A stretch of 38,018 nt of DNA from WLMZ01 sp037139095 (GTDB lineage Bacteria; Actinomycetota; Acidimicrobiia; Acidimicrobiales; Ilumatobacteraceae): positions 1 through 38,018 of the forward strand of contig JBAXHD010000023.1 of assembly GCA_037139095.1 (NCBI GenBank), given 5' to 3'. Shown one piece after another: positions 6,398-13,859 of this stretch (positions are counted from its first letter, which is position 1; each line of letters starts with the position of its first letter). The position numbers and the translations under genes were made by a program. A model generated the notes under the pieces. The model was not told where the DNA came from. It saw only the letters and a program-made list of their open reading frames with translations, and ran no database searches.

Positions 6398-7560
6398 GTT
6401 CGTGGATGAAGAACCGAACCGCCATTGTCGGTATTGGCCAAACCGAGTTCTCCAAAGAGTCAGGCCGCACCGAACTGCAACTGGCGTGCGAAGCCATCAA
6501 GGCCGCTCTCGACGACGCTGGCCTCACACCGGCCGATGTCGACGGGTTGGTTACCTTCACGATGGACACCAGCGAAGAAACCGAGGTTGCCCGCAACCTT
6601 GGCATCCCGAGCCTGTCGATGTTTTCGCAAGTGCCCTACGGCGGTGGTGCTGCCGCCGGAACCGTGATGCAGGCCTCGATGGCCACTGCCACCGGAGCCG
6701 CAAACGTGGTGGTGTGTTACCGCGCTTTCAACGAGCGCTCGGGCATGCGCTTCGGCGACACGGGTCGCGCACTCACCACCATGCCACTGTGGCTGTCGTG
6801 GTATGCGCCATATGGGCTGCTGACGCCAGCGTCATGGGTCGCGTTGCACGCACGGCGCTACATGCATCAATACGGCGCTGCCAACCTTGACTTCGGACGC
6901 ATCGCCGTGGTCGATCGGCTGCATGCGTCCACCAACCCCGACGCCTGGTTCTACCAACGACCCATCACCCTCGACGATCATCAAGCGTCGCGCTGGATCA
7001 TCGATCCGGTGTTACGTCTGCTCGACTGCTGCCAAGAAAGCGACGGTGGCGTTGCCTTGGTAATCACCACCACCGAACGCGCTCGCGACCTGCGCCAAAC
7101 TCCGGCGCTCATCACTGCAGCAGCGCAGGGCGCCACGTTCGATAGCGAAATGATGACCAGCTACTACCGCGACGACCTCACCGGCCTGCCCGAGATGAAC
7201 GTAGTTGCCAACAAGCTGTGGGCCAACTCGGATCTCACCCCCAAAGACATCTCTACCGCGTTCTTATACGACCACTTCACTCCGTTCGTGTTGATGCAAC
7301 TCGAAGAGCTCGGCTTCTGCGGACGCGGTGAGGCCAAGGATTTCGCCACCATCGAGAACCTGTCGTTGGGCGGCAAGCTGCCCATCAACACCAGCGGCGG
7401 CCTGCTCGGCGAGGCCTACATCCATGGCATGAACGGCATCACCGAAGCAGTGCGCCAGATTCGCGGCACCTCGTGTAACCAAGTAGCCAATGTTGAGCAC
7501 GTACTGGCCACCTCAGGCACGGGCGTGCCCACCAGCGGTCTCATTCTCGAACGACCCTGA
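6394..7560 (+). CDS. Ltp2-like thiolase-fold aldolase
   Basis: This 388-residue protein belongs to the thiolase-like (SCP-x/Ltp) family: it starts TAIVGIGQTEF and ends with GGLLGEAYIHGMNG and SGTGVPTSGLIL. The thiolase catalytic Cys is not evident at the usual place (PYGGGAAAG near 81-89). Tyrosines Y292 (LYDHFTP) and Y342 (EAYIHG) are 50 residues apart, matching by position and spacing the two tyrosines reported as important in Ltp2, the retro-aldolase of steroid side-chain removal. With the hydratase and DUF35 genes upstream this suggests cleavage of a beta-hydroxyacyl-CoA to a ketone and an acyl-CoA. A six-base-pair hairpin begins at its stop. No other steroid-catabolism genes occur in the window. 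Confidence 0.85.
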   Translation: MSSWMKNRTAIVGIGQTEFSKESGRTELQLACEAIKAALDDAGLTPADVDGLVTFTMDTSEETEVARNLGIPSLSMFSQVPYGGGAAAGTVMQASMATATGAANVVVCYRAFNERSGMRFGDTGRALTTMPLWLSWYAPYGLLTPASWVALHARRYMHQYGAANLDFGRIAVVDRLHASTNPDAWFYQRPITLDDHQASRWIIDPVLRLLDCCQESDGGVALVITTTERARDLRQTPALITAAAQGATFDSEMMTSYYRDDLTGLPEMNVVANKLWANSDLTPKDISTAFLYDHFTPFVLMQLEELGFCGRGEAKDFATIENLSLGGKLPINTSGGLLGEAYIHGMNGITEAVRQIRGTSCNQVANVEHVLATSGTGVPTSGLILERP

Positions 7561-7566
7561 GGTCGT
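7551..7566. terminator. Small hairpin between convergent genes
   Basis: ACGACC, CTGA, GGTCGT is a perfect six-base-pair inverted repeat that includes the stop codon of the Ltp2-like gene. It sits between two convergent genes, so it may stop transcription from both sides. There is no T tract, so the call is tentative. Confidence 0.35.
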
Positions 7567-7584
7567 CGCTCACCTGTGCGGCGA

Positions 7585-8424
7585 TCAGCCGCCGATGCGC
7601 TGGTAGGTGTTCTGAAGTTCGTCCTGAACCACGTAGGCAATGCCGTTGGTGGTTGGCACATCGAGTTTGGCGTCGAGCACTTTGCTCTCAAAGGTCCAAC
7701 CGGCTGGCAACTTCAAGACCGAACCGAGGTTCTCAAGCTTGTCGATGGTTTGTGTCGGATCGATGATCTGCGCATACGACTGCATGGCGTAGGTGTGTCC
7801 GGCATCGTCGGTCACTTCGTACACCCGTGAGCCCGCCTCGAACGAGAAGACCGTCTCGCGAGGAATCTCGCGAATGGTGTACGGCGTCTGCACAGGCATC
7901 GTTGGCCCGAAGTTGATCGAGGTGCCCTTGAACATTTTGAGCACACCGAACGTGGTGGTGTCGGCCGTCTTCACGAGGTCGGTCGTGACGCGGTCGATCG
8001 TCCAATAGCGGGGACCGTTCTTGATGGCCGCAAGACCACCTTGAGCGGCGGCAGCCTCTGGAGCCTTGATGGCGTCCCAATCGGCCTGCGGACATTCGCT
8101 GAAGCCCATCGTGTTCCACACATCAAGCACGAAGTCGGCGGCCACCTTCTTGAGCACGGCGACCTCGCAATAACGCACGTTACGAATGCCATTGGGGTAC
8201 AACGTGTCGGCCTTTGAGGCCTCGGTGACTGGCGTGGTGTCGGCGCTTGAGGCTGGCGTCGCCGTGTCGGCAGTAGCTGTGGTGCCATCGGTTGCTGGCA
8301 CGGTGGACTCGGCGGTCTTGGTGGTGGAACCGCACGCAACAACGATCAGGCTCAACGCCGCAACAGCAGCGAGACGACGAACCGTTGAAGTGATCGAGGG
8401 GGCAGAAATCTTTTGTCCGTTCAT
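7585..8424 (-). CDS. Lipoprotein, unknown function
   Basis: This 279-residue protein has a lipoprotein signal peptide: a basic N-region, apolar core AAVAALSLIVVAC and lipobox VVAC with the Cys near residue 31. A low-complexity Thr/Ala/Ser linker of about 40 residues follows, typical of actinobacterial lipoproteins that must span the cell wall region. The folded part begins near YPNGIRNVRYCEV and has two more cysteines (RYCEV and FSECPQ) that could pair. No known domain is recognised. The ATG at 8424 is followed at once by a signal peptide, which fixes the start; TAGAGT lies ten bases upstream as a possible -10. Convergent with the Ltp2-like operon, with no functional tie visible. Confidence 0.8.
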   Translation of the reverse strand: MNGQKISAPSITSTVRRLAAVAALSLIVVACGSTTKTAESTVPATDGTTATADTATPASSADTTPVTEASKADTLYPNGIRNVRYCEVAVLKKVAADFVLDVWNTMGFSECPQADWDAIKAPEAAAAQGGLAAIKNGPRYWTIDRVTTDLVKTADTTTFGVLKMFKGTSINFGPTMPVQTPYTIREIPRETVFSFEAGSRVYEVTDDAGHTYAMQSYAQIIDPTQTIDKLENLGSVLKLPAGWTFESKVLDAKLDVPTTNGIAYVVQDELQNTYQRIGG

Positions 8425-8499
8425 ATGACAAAAGACTCTACGGGCACTGGGCGGCGGCGTGCGAGTTGAAGCGTGAGCGAGATGGGTGGGTGTTGCCGA

Positions 8500-8862
8500 T
8501 CACGGCAGATAGACAACGAAGACTTTGCGCAATGTCTCGTGCACCGTCCATGTTCCGCACCAGCCGATTTCGAAGACAGCACTGGAACCGGCCGACAACT
8601 CGACGCCGGCCTCGCCGTCGCGCTGCACTGTCATGCGCCCCGAGAGCACATGAATGAACTCGCCACGACCCATGAACTCCCAGCGCGAAGCGCCCGGTTC
8701 ACATTCCCAAGTGCCCGACAAAATGCGCTCGTCGGGGCTGGTGAAGAAGACCTCGCTGCGGGTCATGATGTCGCCCGAAAGGGGCTGAGCCGAAGGCTGC
8801 GCAAGCAATTCTTCAGCTAGGTCTGCAGCAGGAATCTCGCTGGCGCGAAAGTGAATGGTCAC
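8500..8862 (-). CDS. Cupin-domain protein (Cupin_3/DUF861 type)
   Basis: This 120-residue single-domain cupin contains LSGTWECEPGASRWEF, then GEFIHVLSGRMTV, and a second strand set ending SAVFEIGWCGTWTVHETLRKVFVVY. These are the conserved parts of the Cupin_3 family, whose best-known members are ureidoglycine aminohydrolase-like. The canonical metal-binding His set is incomplete: the first motif has W-x-F where His is usual, and E and H are kept in GEFIHV. Metal binding and catalysis are therefore uncertain. It lies between the lipoprotein gene and dnaB on the same strand, with no close overlap, and is probably an independent small transcription unit. Confidence 0.75.
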   Translation of the reverse strand: MTIHFRASEIPAADLAEELLAQPSAQPLSGDIMTRSEVFFTSPDERILSGTWECEPGASRWEFMGRGEFIHVLSGRMTVQRDGEAGVELSAGSSAVFEIGWCGTWTVHETLRKVFVVYLP

Positions 8863-8901
8863 GGTGGATCCTTCGTTACGAGGTAGGCGGCGAGACTACA
8901 G

Positions 8902-10278
8902 CTACACGCCAGAGCGGGCTGCGTTGTCGAATCGGGTATACGCACCCAAGAACGCCAAGCGACGCGTGCCGATGGGGCCCGAACGATGCTTGGCCACAAT
9001 CACTTCGGCAGAACCCTTGTCGGGCGACTCGTTGTTGTACACCTCGTCGCGGTACAAAAACATCACCACGTCGGCGTCTTGCTCGAGGCTTCCGCTCTCT
9101 CGCAAGTCGGCAAGCATTGGTCGTTTATCGGTGCGGCTCTCAAGGTTTCGGCTGAGCTGGCTCAGCGCCACGATGGGTACCTGCAGTTCGCGAGCCAAGA
9201 TCTTGAGGCCACGGCTGATTTCGCTCACTTCGAGCTGGCGGTTCTCTGAACCACTGCCCGACATGAGCTGCAGGTAGTCGATCACAATCAGGCCGAGGCC
9301 ATCTCGGGCTTTGAGGCGGCGGGCCTTGGCGCGAATTTCCATCACGGTGACACGAGGGTTGTCGTCGAGGTACAGCGGCACCTCAAGACGGCCCACTGCG
9401 CGACCAAGCTTGGTCCAATCGGCTTCGGTGAGCTTGCCGTTACGCAGCTTGGTGCTGTCGACCCGGGCCTCGCTGCTCAAAATACGTTGAGTGAGTTCGG
9501 TGTGGCCCATTTCGAGCGAGAACACCAACACCGGCACCTTGGCGTTTTGTGCGGCGTGCACCGCAAGCCCCAACCCAAATGCTGTCTTGCCCATTGCGGG
9601 ACGAGCACCCACGATATTGAGCGTGCTGGGCTGCAGACCCGACAACAGTTCGTCGAGATCGTTGTACCCGGTGGCCAAACCAGTAATGGTGTTGCCGCGT
9701 TCAAAGGTCTCCTGCAACTGATCCATCGCCAGCGGCATCAGCTCGGCAAGCGGCTGCACAGAATCGGTGACGCGATCTTCGGCCACCTCGAACACCTTGG
9801 TCTCGGCTTCGTCGAGTGCACGAGCGACATCGTCGGGCTCGTTGTAGGCCAGCTCGGCAATCTCGGAGGCAACACGAATGAGGCGACGCAATACCGCGGT
9901 GTCCTGAACGATCTTGGCGTAGCGCGACGAGTTCGAGATGGCTGGCGTTGCGTTTTGCAGTTCGAGCAGCAGCTCGGCGCCACCGATCTCATCGAGTAGG
10001 CCGGCACGGCGCAATTCGTTGGCCACCGTGACCGCATCGACCGGCTGACCTGTTGCGTTCAGCCCCCGAATCGCGTCGTACACGTATTGGTGCGCGGGCT
10101 TGTAGAAATCGTTGACCGACAAGCCCATTTCGGCCACCGTGCCGACAGCGTCTTTCGACAACAACAAGGCGCCTAACAGGGACTCTTCGGCGTTGAGGTT
10201 GTGCGGGGGGACTCGACCCTCGGCGCGAACCTGGCGTATTGGTCGGGCACGATCGCGAGAAGTTTCAGCCAAGGACAT
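8902..10278 (-). CDS. dnaB: Replicative DNA helicase DnaB
   Basis: DnaB is the hexameric helicase that unwinds DNA ahead of the replication fork. The 458-residue protein has the N-terminal helical domain (HNLNAEESLLGALL from about 27) and a RecA-type ATPase domain with Walker A GARPAMGKT (224-232), Walker B LIVIDYLQLM (about 329-338) and the closing LSQLSRNLESR and GSLEQDADVVMFLYRDE. Length is normal and no intein interrupts the P-loop, a frequent site in actinobacteria. GAAAGG precedes the ATG by eight bases. The gene follows rplI in the standard rpsF-ssb-rpsR-rplI-dnaB order, but a strong hairpin and a perfect DnaA box stand in the 174-base gap. Confidence 0.97.
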   Translation of the reverse strand: MSLAETSRDRARPIRQVRAEGRVPPHNLNAEESLLGALLLSKDAVGTVAEMGLSVNDFYKPAHQYVYDAIRGLNATGQPVDAVTVANELRRAGLLDEIGGAELLLELQNATPAISNSSRYAKIVQDTAVLRRLIRVASEIAELAYNEPDDVARALDEAETKVFEVAEDRVTDSVQPLAELMPLAMDQLQETFERGNTITGLATGYNDLDELLSGLQPSTLNIVGARPAMGKTAFGLGLAVHAAQNAKVPVLVFSLEMGHTELTQRILSSEARVDSTKLRNGKLTEADWTKLGRAVGRLEVPLYLDDNPRVTVMEIRAKARRLKARDGLGLIVIDYLQLMSGSGSENRQLEVSEISRGLKILARELQVPIVALSQLSRNLESRTDKRPMLADLRESGSLEQDADVVMFLYRDEVYNNESPDKGSAEVIVAKHRSGPIGTRRLAFLGAYTRFDNAARSGV

Positions 10279-10348
10279 TCGTTCAGCCTTTCGCGCATTG
10301 CCTGTGTATCGCTAGAGGCACAACGCTGTGATCTTGCTGTGGGGTAGC

Positions 10349-10357
10349 TGTGGACAA
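10349..10357 (-). promoter_or_regulatory. DnaA box upstream of dnaB
   Basis: The minus strand reads TTGTCCACA, a strong DnaA box, immediately next to the hairpin at 10358-10387, whose loop holds a second near-match (CTGTCCACA, 10369-10377). Its place about 70 bases before the dnaB start suggests DnaA may influence dnaB transcription. Confidence 0.5.
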
Positions 10358-10387
10358 CACGACCCCGCTGTGGACAGCGGGGTCGTG
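10358..10387. terminator. 13-bp hairpin between rplI and dnaB
   Basis: Thirteen perfectly paired bases (arms 10358-10370 and 10375-10387, core GACCCCGCTG) enclose a four-base loop. It lies about 65 bases after the rplI stop and is the strongest hairpin noted in the window. There is no T tract on the minus strand, which is common for actinobacterial terminators. Complete or partial termination before dnaB is inferred. Confidence 0.6.
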
Positions 10388-10452
10388 AGCATTCGTTTCA
10401 AACTGTGCATCGGGTCGATGACCCAATGTGTGCTGCGGCAACAGCGATGTCG

Positions 10453-10899
10453 TTACGCCTTCACCACTTCGATGGTGAATGGGAACTCGACATCGTGATG
10501 CAACTTGGCAGTCACGCTGTACTCACCAAGAACCTTGATCGACTCTGGAAGGTGCAGCTTGCGACGATCGAGTTCGATGTGGGCCTGAGCCTGAACGGCT
10601 TCGGCAACATCGGCAGCGGTGACCGAGCCGAACAAACGGCCTTCGGCACCGGCCTTCGCGGTGATCTTGATGACCTGAGCCACCAGCGCCTTGGCGATGG
10701 TCTGAGCGCTGTCACGATCGGCAGCGTCACGCAGATCGCGAGCACGGCGCATTGAGCCGGCCTGCAACATTGCGCCCTCTGAAGCAACGAGTGCGAGACC
10801 CTTTGGCAACAGATAGTTGCGGGCGTGACCGTCGGAGACATCGATGATGTCGCCGCGCTTGCCTAAGCCCTTGTTGTCGGCACGAAGAATAACTTTCAT
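10453..10899 (-). CDS. rplI: Ribosomal protein bL9
   Basis: bL9 is a two-domain protein of the large ribosomal subunit that binds 23S rRNA near the L1 stalk. The 148-residue sequence opens with MKVILRADNKGLGKRGDIIDVSDGHARNYL, of which the GxRGDxxxVxxGxARNYL pattern is diagnostic, then has the long helix and a C-terminal domain (AAGAEGRLFGSVTAADVAEA). The start is ATG 10899; an upstream in-frame start would lie within rpsR. A consensus GGAGG six bases before the ATG lies inside the last codons of rpsR. One base separates the rpsR stop from this start, so translation is probably coupled. Confidence 0.97.
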   Translation of the reverse strand: MKVILRADNKGLGKRGDIIDVSDGHARNYLLPKGLALVASEGAMLQAGSMRRARDLRDAADRDSAQTIAKALVAQVIKITAKAGAEGRLFGSVTAADVAEAVQAQAHIELDRRKLHLPESIKVLGEYSVTAKLHHDVEFPFTIEVVKA

Positions 10900-10900
10900 C

Positions 10901-11311
10901 TCAGGCCTCCGTCTCGGTGGTGTCGTCATCGTCGTCGCCGTCGATGTCGTCAGTGATCTCTTCGGTCGCGTCTTCGGCTACGGCTGCTGCGTCGCGGCGT
11001 GGGCCACGATCGCCGCCATCGCGTGATGGACGACCTGGACGAGTGTTCGAAACCCGCTTGGTGTATGGCAACAAGGCCATCTCACGTGAGTTCTTGATTG
11101 CGTTCGCGATGTCGCGCTGCTGCTGCACGGTGTTACCCGAGACGCGGCGGTTACGAATCTTGGAGCGGTCGCTCACGAAGCGAGAAAGAAGATTGACGTC
11201 TTTGTAATCGACGTACTCGATCTTGTCGGTGACAAGAACGCTGGTCTTCTTCTTGAACTTCTTCGGGTTGGTGTCTTTTGGCGCACGCGCCTTGTTCTTT
11301 TTGCTGGTCAT
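10901..11311 (-). CDS. rpsR: Ribosomal protein bS18, zinc-free type with acidic tail
   Basis: bS18 pairs with bS6 on the platform of the small subunit. The core is clear: DYKDVNLLSRFVSDRSKI, RNRRVSGNTVQQQRDIANAIKNSREMALLPYT. Where zinc-type bS18 carries a CxxC pair this protein has TSVLVTDK, so it is a cysteine-free form. The protein has 136 residues, about 50 more than usual. The extra C-terminal part begins after ALLPYTKR and runs through a Gly/Arg-rich segment into a tail of alternating Asp, Glu and Thr (DDIDGDDDDD). The tail is in frame and ends at TGA 10901-10903, one base before rplI. Its role is unknown. Confidence 0.95.
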   Translation of the reverse strand: MTSKKNKARAPKDTNPKKFKKKTSVLVTDKIEYVDYKDVNLLSRFVSDRSKIRNRRVSGNTVQQQRDIANAIKNSREMALLPYTKRVSNTRPGRPSRDGGDRGPRRDAAAVAEDATEEITDDIDGDDDDDTTETEA

Positions 11312-11336
11312 GTCTTATCCAATTTTCTCGAAATAC

Positions 11337-11792
11337 TCAGAACGGTTCTTCATCGCCGTACACGGGATCGGGGGAATTGCGGTTGCCGCCGGCATTGCCG
11401 CCACCTTGAAAGCCGCCGCCTTGTCCGCCGCCCTCGCTGCGAGCCACCTTCTCAACTTGAGCGGTGGCCCAACGCAGGCTTGGTCCAATTTCGTCAGCGA
11501 CAATCTCAACAACACTGCGCTTTTCGCCCTGTTGTGTTTCGTATGAACGCTGTTCGAGGCGACCAGTAACGATGACGCGCATGCCCTTGGTGAGCGACGC
11601 CGCAGCGTTCTCGCCGAGCGTGCCCCACGCCGTGACGTTGAAGAACGAGGTCTGTTCGACCCATTCGTTGTTCTTCTGGTAACGACGATTGACTGCGACG
11701 CCAAAACTGGCAACACCTTGGCCGCCCGCCGTGAACCGGAGTTCAGGATCGCGGGTCAAGGTGCCGGTAACGGTGACTGTGCTATCTGCCAT
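11337..11792 (-). CDS. ssb: Single-stranded DNA-binding protein
   Basis: SSB coats single-stranded DNA during replication and repair. The 151-residue protein has the OB fold (VTVTGTLTRDPELRFTAGGQGVASFGVAVNR, then FFNVTAWGTLGENAAASLTKGMRVIVTGRLEQR), a Gly-rich disordered linker (GGGQGGGFQGG) and an acidic tip DEEPF, the peptide that recruits partner proteins. It sits between rpsF (30 bases upstream) and rpsR (25 bases downstream), the common bacterial arrangement, and the five genes are probably one transcript with rpsF first. Confidence 0.96.
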   Translation of the reverse strand: MADSTVTVTGTLTRDPELRFTAGGQGVASFGVAVNRRYQKNNEWVEQTSFFNVTAWGTLGENAAASLTKGMRVIVTGRLEQRSYETQQGEKRSVVEIVADEIGPSLRWATAQVEKVARSEGGGQGGGFQGGGNAGGNRNSPDPVYGDEEPF

Positions 11793-11822
11793 GGTTTTCC
11801 CCTAACGGGTACGGCGGCCGGA

Positions 11823-12155
11823 TCAGGCCGCGGTGCCAACCATGCCGCGGCGCTCGGCCTCGGCATCTGGAAGGCGGAGGAGCTTGTGGCGGACGACGTC
11901 GTCCGCGAGACGGAGCTGGCGCTCGAAATCATCGAGTGCCCCACCTGGTGCCAACAGATTGAAGACGGCGTAGTAACCGTATTCTTTCTTGTTGATTGGG
12001 TAGGCGAACTGGCGCCGGCCCCACCAATCGGGCTTGCCGTGAACGGAACCGCCTGCTTTGGTGACACTGTCGGAAACCGACTTCACCCAAGCCTGCGCGG
12101 CCGTATCGTCGAGATCACCGCTGAGGATGATCATGAATTCGTAAGCACGCATCAT
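11823..12155 (-). CDS. rpsF: Ribosomal protein bS6
   Basis: bS6 binds bS18 on the 30S platform. The 110-residue protein shows the family pattern: MRAYEFMIILSGDLDD, the GGSVHGKPDWWGRRQFAYPINKKEYGYYAVFNL core and a C-terminal LRLADDVVRHKLLRLP. Two ATG codons stand in a row at the start. The first (12155) lies ten bases after GGGAGG and is used here; the second matches the usual N-terminus equally well. It is the first gene of rpsF-ssb-rpsR-rplI-dnaB. A GC-rich hairpin and a possible -10 element lie in the leader. Confidence 0.96.
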   Translation of the reverse strand: MMRAYEFMIILSGDLDDTAAQAWVKSVSDSVTKAGGSVHGKPDWWGRRQFAYPINKKEYGYYAVFNLLAPGGALDDFERQLRLADDVVRHKLLRLPDAEAERRGMVGTAA

Positions 12156-12199
12156 GCGTGTGGAACCTCCCTTCGGACCCGAACGCGCCTTGAGCGTGC

Positions 12200-12243
12200 G
12201 GGGCCCCGCAATGGGGCAGGGTGAATATGACCGTGTGAGTGTA
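12200..12243 (-). promoter_or_regulatory. Probable promoter and leader hairpin of the rpsF operon
   Basis: On the minus strand TACACT (12243-12238) is a possible -10, leaving about 75 bases of untranslated leader before rpsF. The leader contains GCCCC, five bases, GGGGC as a small hairpin. Many bacteria autoregulate this operon through a bS6:bS18-binding leader RNA; I cannot show that motif here by eye. Confidence 0.35.
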
Positions 12244-12297
12244 GCGGCGTTCTGACCAGCATTTTCACAGAGTTGCAGATCGGTGTTACAGAGTTGT

Positions 12298-13071
12298 TCA
12301 GCCCAGATATTGGTCGAATGCGGGCGTTGACAACGTGCGCTGATCGTGCGTAATCAAAAATCCGGCGTATTCGGGGTGATTCTCATGGAGCCACAGCAGC
12401 CCAGGAATGCCCATCACGAAGACCGAAGTCGCATACGCGTCGGCAAACGTAAGGTCAGGACCAACAATGGTGACGCTGGCGATATCTGCCACCGGTTGGC
12501 CTGTTGCCGGGTCGATGATGTGCGCCCCGCGCTCATACGTTGCCGATGTCGCCACCGCCAGTCGGCCCGAACCGAGCACTACCACAGCACTCTTGTCGGG
12601 GTGATCCGGGTGCCGAACTCCAATGCGCCACGGCTGATCTCTGGTTGGTTGACCTCGCACCACAATGTCGCCACCCGCGTTGATGCAGAAGTTGGTTGCA
12701 CCTCGAGCGCTGAGTAGTTCGCCCGCACGCTCAATCGACCAACCTTTCACGAGTCCCGAAGGATCGAGATAGTTGCCGTTGGGGGCCAACACCGCCAAGG
12801 CATCGAACGCGCCGTTGGTCTGTGTATTGAGCTCCTCACACAGCGCCAAGACACCGAGCACCTCGTCGCTCATATCGTCGAGCGTGAGCTCACCAGAACC
12901 CAATCGACTAATCGGGCTTTCCAACTTGTATGTGCTGAAGGTTGCATCGACATGGTGGAGCCAAGCAACCAACTCGTCGATCGAGTTCGCAGCGATGTCA
13001 TCGCGAATGTCGATCGACACCGCCATCCCCATCACATGTTCCACATGGTGCAAACCGACGACCGTGGTCAT
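12298..13071 (-). CDS. apbE: FAD:protein FMN transferase (ApbE)
   Basis: ApbE attaches FMN covalently to a Thr or Ser of target proteins, using FAD. The 257-residue protein has the family motifs DPSGLVKGW (103-111), NAGGD (131-135), HIIDPATG (184-191) and the Mg-binding DAYAT (211-215). It is on the short side of the family. No signal peptide or lipobox is present: the N-terminus is MTTVVGLHHVEHVMG. It follows four bases after a gene for an FMN-binding protein bearing a matching acceptor motif (SGAT), so that neighbour is its probable substrate. A ferric-reductase-like protein precedes both genes. Cytoplasmic action is inferred from the missing signal. Confidence 0.92.
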   Translation of the reverse strand: MTTVVGLHHVEHVMGMAVSIDIRDDIAANSIDELVAWLHHVDATFSTYKLESPISRLGSGELTLDDMSDEVLGVLALCEELNTQTNGAFDALAVLAPNGNYLDPSGLVKGWSIERAGELLSARGATNFCINAGGDIVVRGQPTRDQPWRIGVRHPDHPDKSAVVVLGSGRLAVATSATYERGAHIIDPATGQPVADIASVTIVGPDLTFADAYATSVFVMGIPGLLWLHENHPEYAGFLITHDQRTLSTPAFDQYLG

Positions 13072-13075
13072 CTGA

Positions 13076-13756
13076 TCAACCGGCCGTCTGAGCCCGGGCT
13101 ACATCAAGCGCCGATTGCAGCGATGCCATGTAACTGTTGCTCGTATACGTGGCCCCAGAGACCGAATCGATTGTTGAGGTCTGCGCCTGAAGCGCTTCCG
13201 AGCGAAGGATTGGCACGGCGTAATCGTTGATGGCAGCGCTTCTGCCGTTTCCGCCAGGAGTTTGTAGCGCAGCAATATCAGTAACCTGCCCGCCGCTCAC
13301 CGTTACTTGTACCTGCACCGGACCCCATCGATTGTTTGATGTCTGACCCGAGTAGACCCCATCGGTATAGGTGACCCCTGAGTGGCTGGCCGATGCTGCT
13401 ACGCCCTGCGCCTGACTGGCGGAGGACGGCACCACGTTGCCCACCGCTGTTGCGGCTCGAGCCGATGTGGTTGAGGCATCGAGTTGAAAAAAGTAGGCGC
13501 TCAGTCCAACCGTGGTACTGACGCTCATCGCCAGCGCCGCAACTCGACTCTTCTGAGCAGCATGACGGCGCTTCGACGTATTGGCGGCTCCAACGCGGAC
13601 GACGGGCGGCGTCGACTGAGCACTGCTTGTTCGAGATGTTGGGGCGGCGGGTGCACGTCGGCTCGCGAGTCGGGCGAGCCGCTCCTGCATGGCGGCATCA
13701 ACTGCACTGTTCGTCTGCGGCGTGGGAGCGGGCCAACTCTGTTTCATGCTCACCAT
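13076..13756 (-). CDS. Membrane-anchored FMN-binding domain protein
   Basis: The protein has about 226 residues from the ATG at 13756. It has a cytoplasmic Arg/Ala/Ser-rich stretch of about 70 residues, one transmembrane helix (VAALAMSVSTTVGLSAYFF), a Ser/Ala linker, and a C-terminal FMN_bind domain starting YTDGVYSGQTSNNRWGPV. DSVSGATYTS near residue 200 is a good ApbE acceptor motif, with the Thr of SGAT as the flavin-bearing residue. It probably carries electrons on the outer face of the membrane, from or to the heme protein encoded just upstream. The frame extends to a TTG at 13819, so the start is uncertain by 21 codons. The order is ferric reductase-like, this gene, apbE, all on one strand. 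Confidence 0.85.
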   Translation of the reverse strand: MVSMKQSWPAPTPQTNSAVDAAMQERLARLASRRAPAAPTSRTSSAQSTPPVVRVGAANTSKRRHAAQKSRVAALAMSVSTTVGLSAYFFQLDASTTSARAATAVGNVVPSSASQAQGVAASASHSGVTYTDGVYSGQTSNNRWGPVQVQVTVSGGQVTDIAALQTPGGNGRSAAINDYAVPILRSEALQAQTSTIDSVSGATYTSNSYMASLQSALDVARAQTAG

Positions 13757-13859
13757 TTGGCGCCACGCGGGTAAGAGGGAATCAAGAGCACCTTGAGACC
13801 CGAACCAGAACGGAGCCAAGACCTGTCAAAGCCGGTGAAGACTCACCGGGAGGGCTCGG

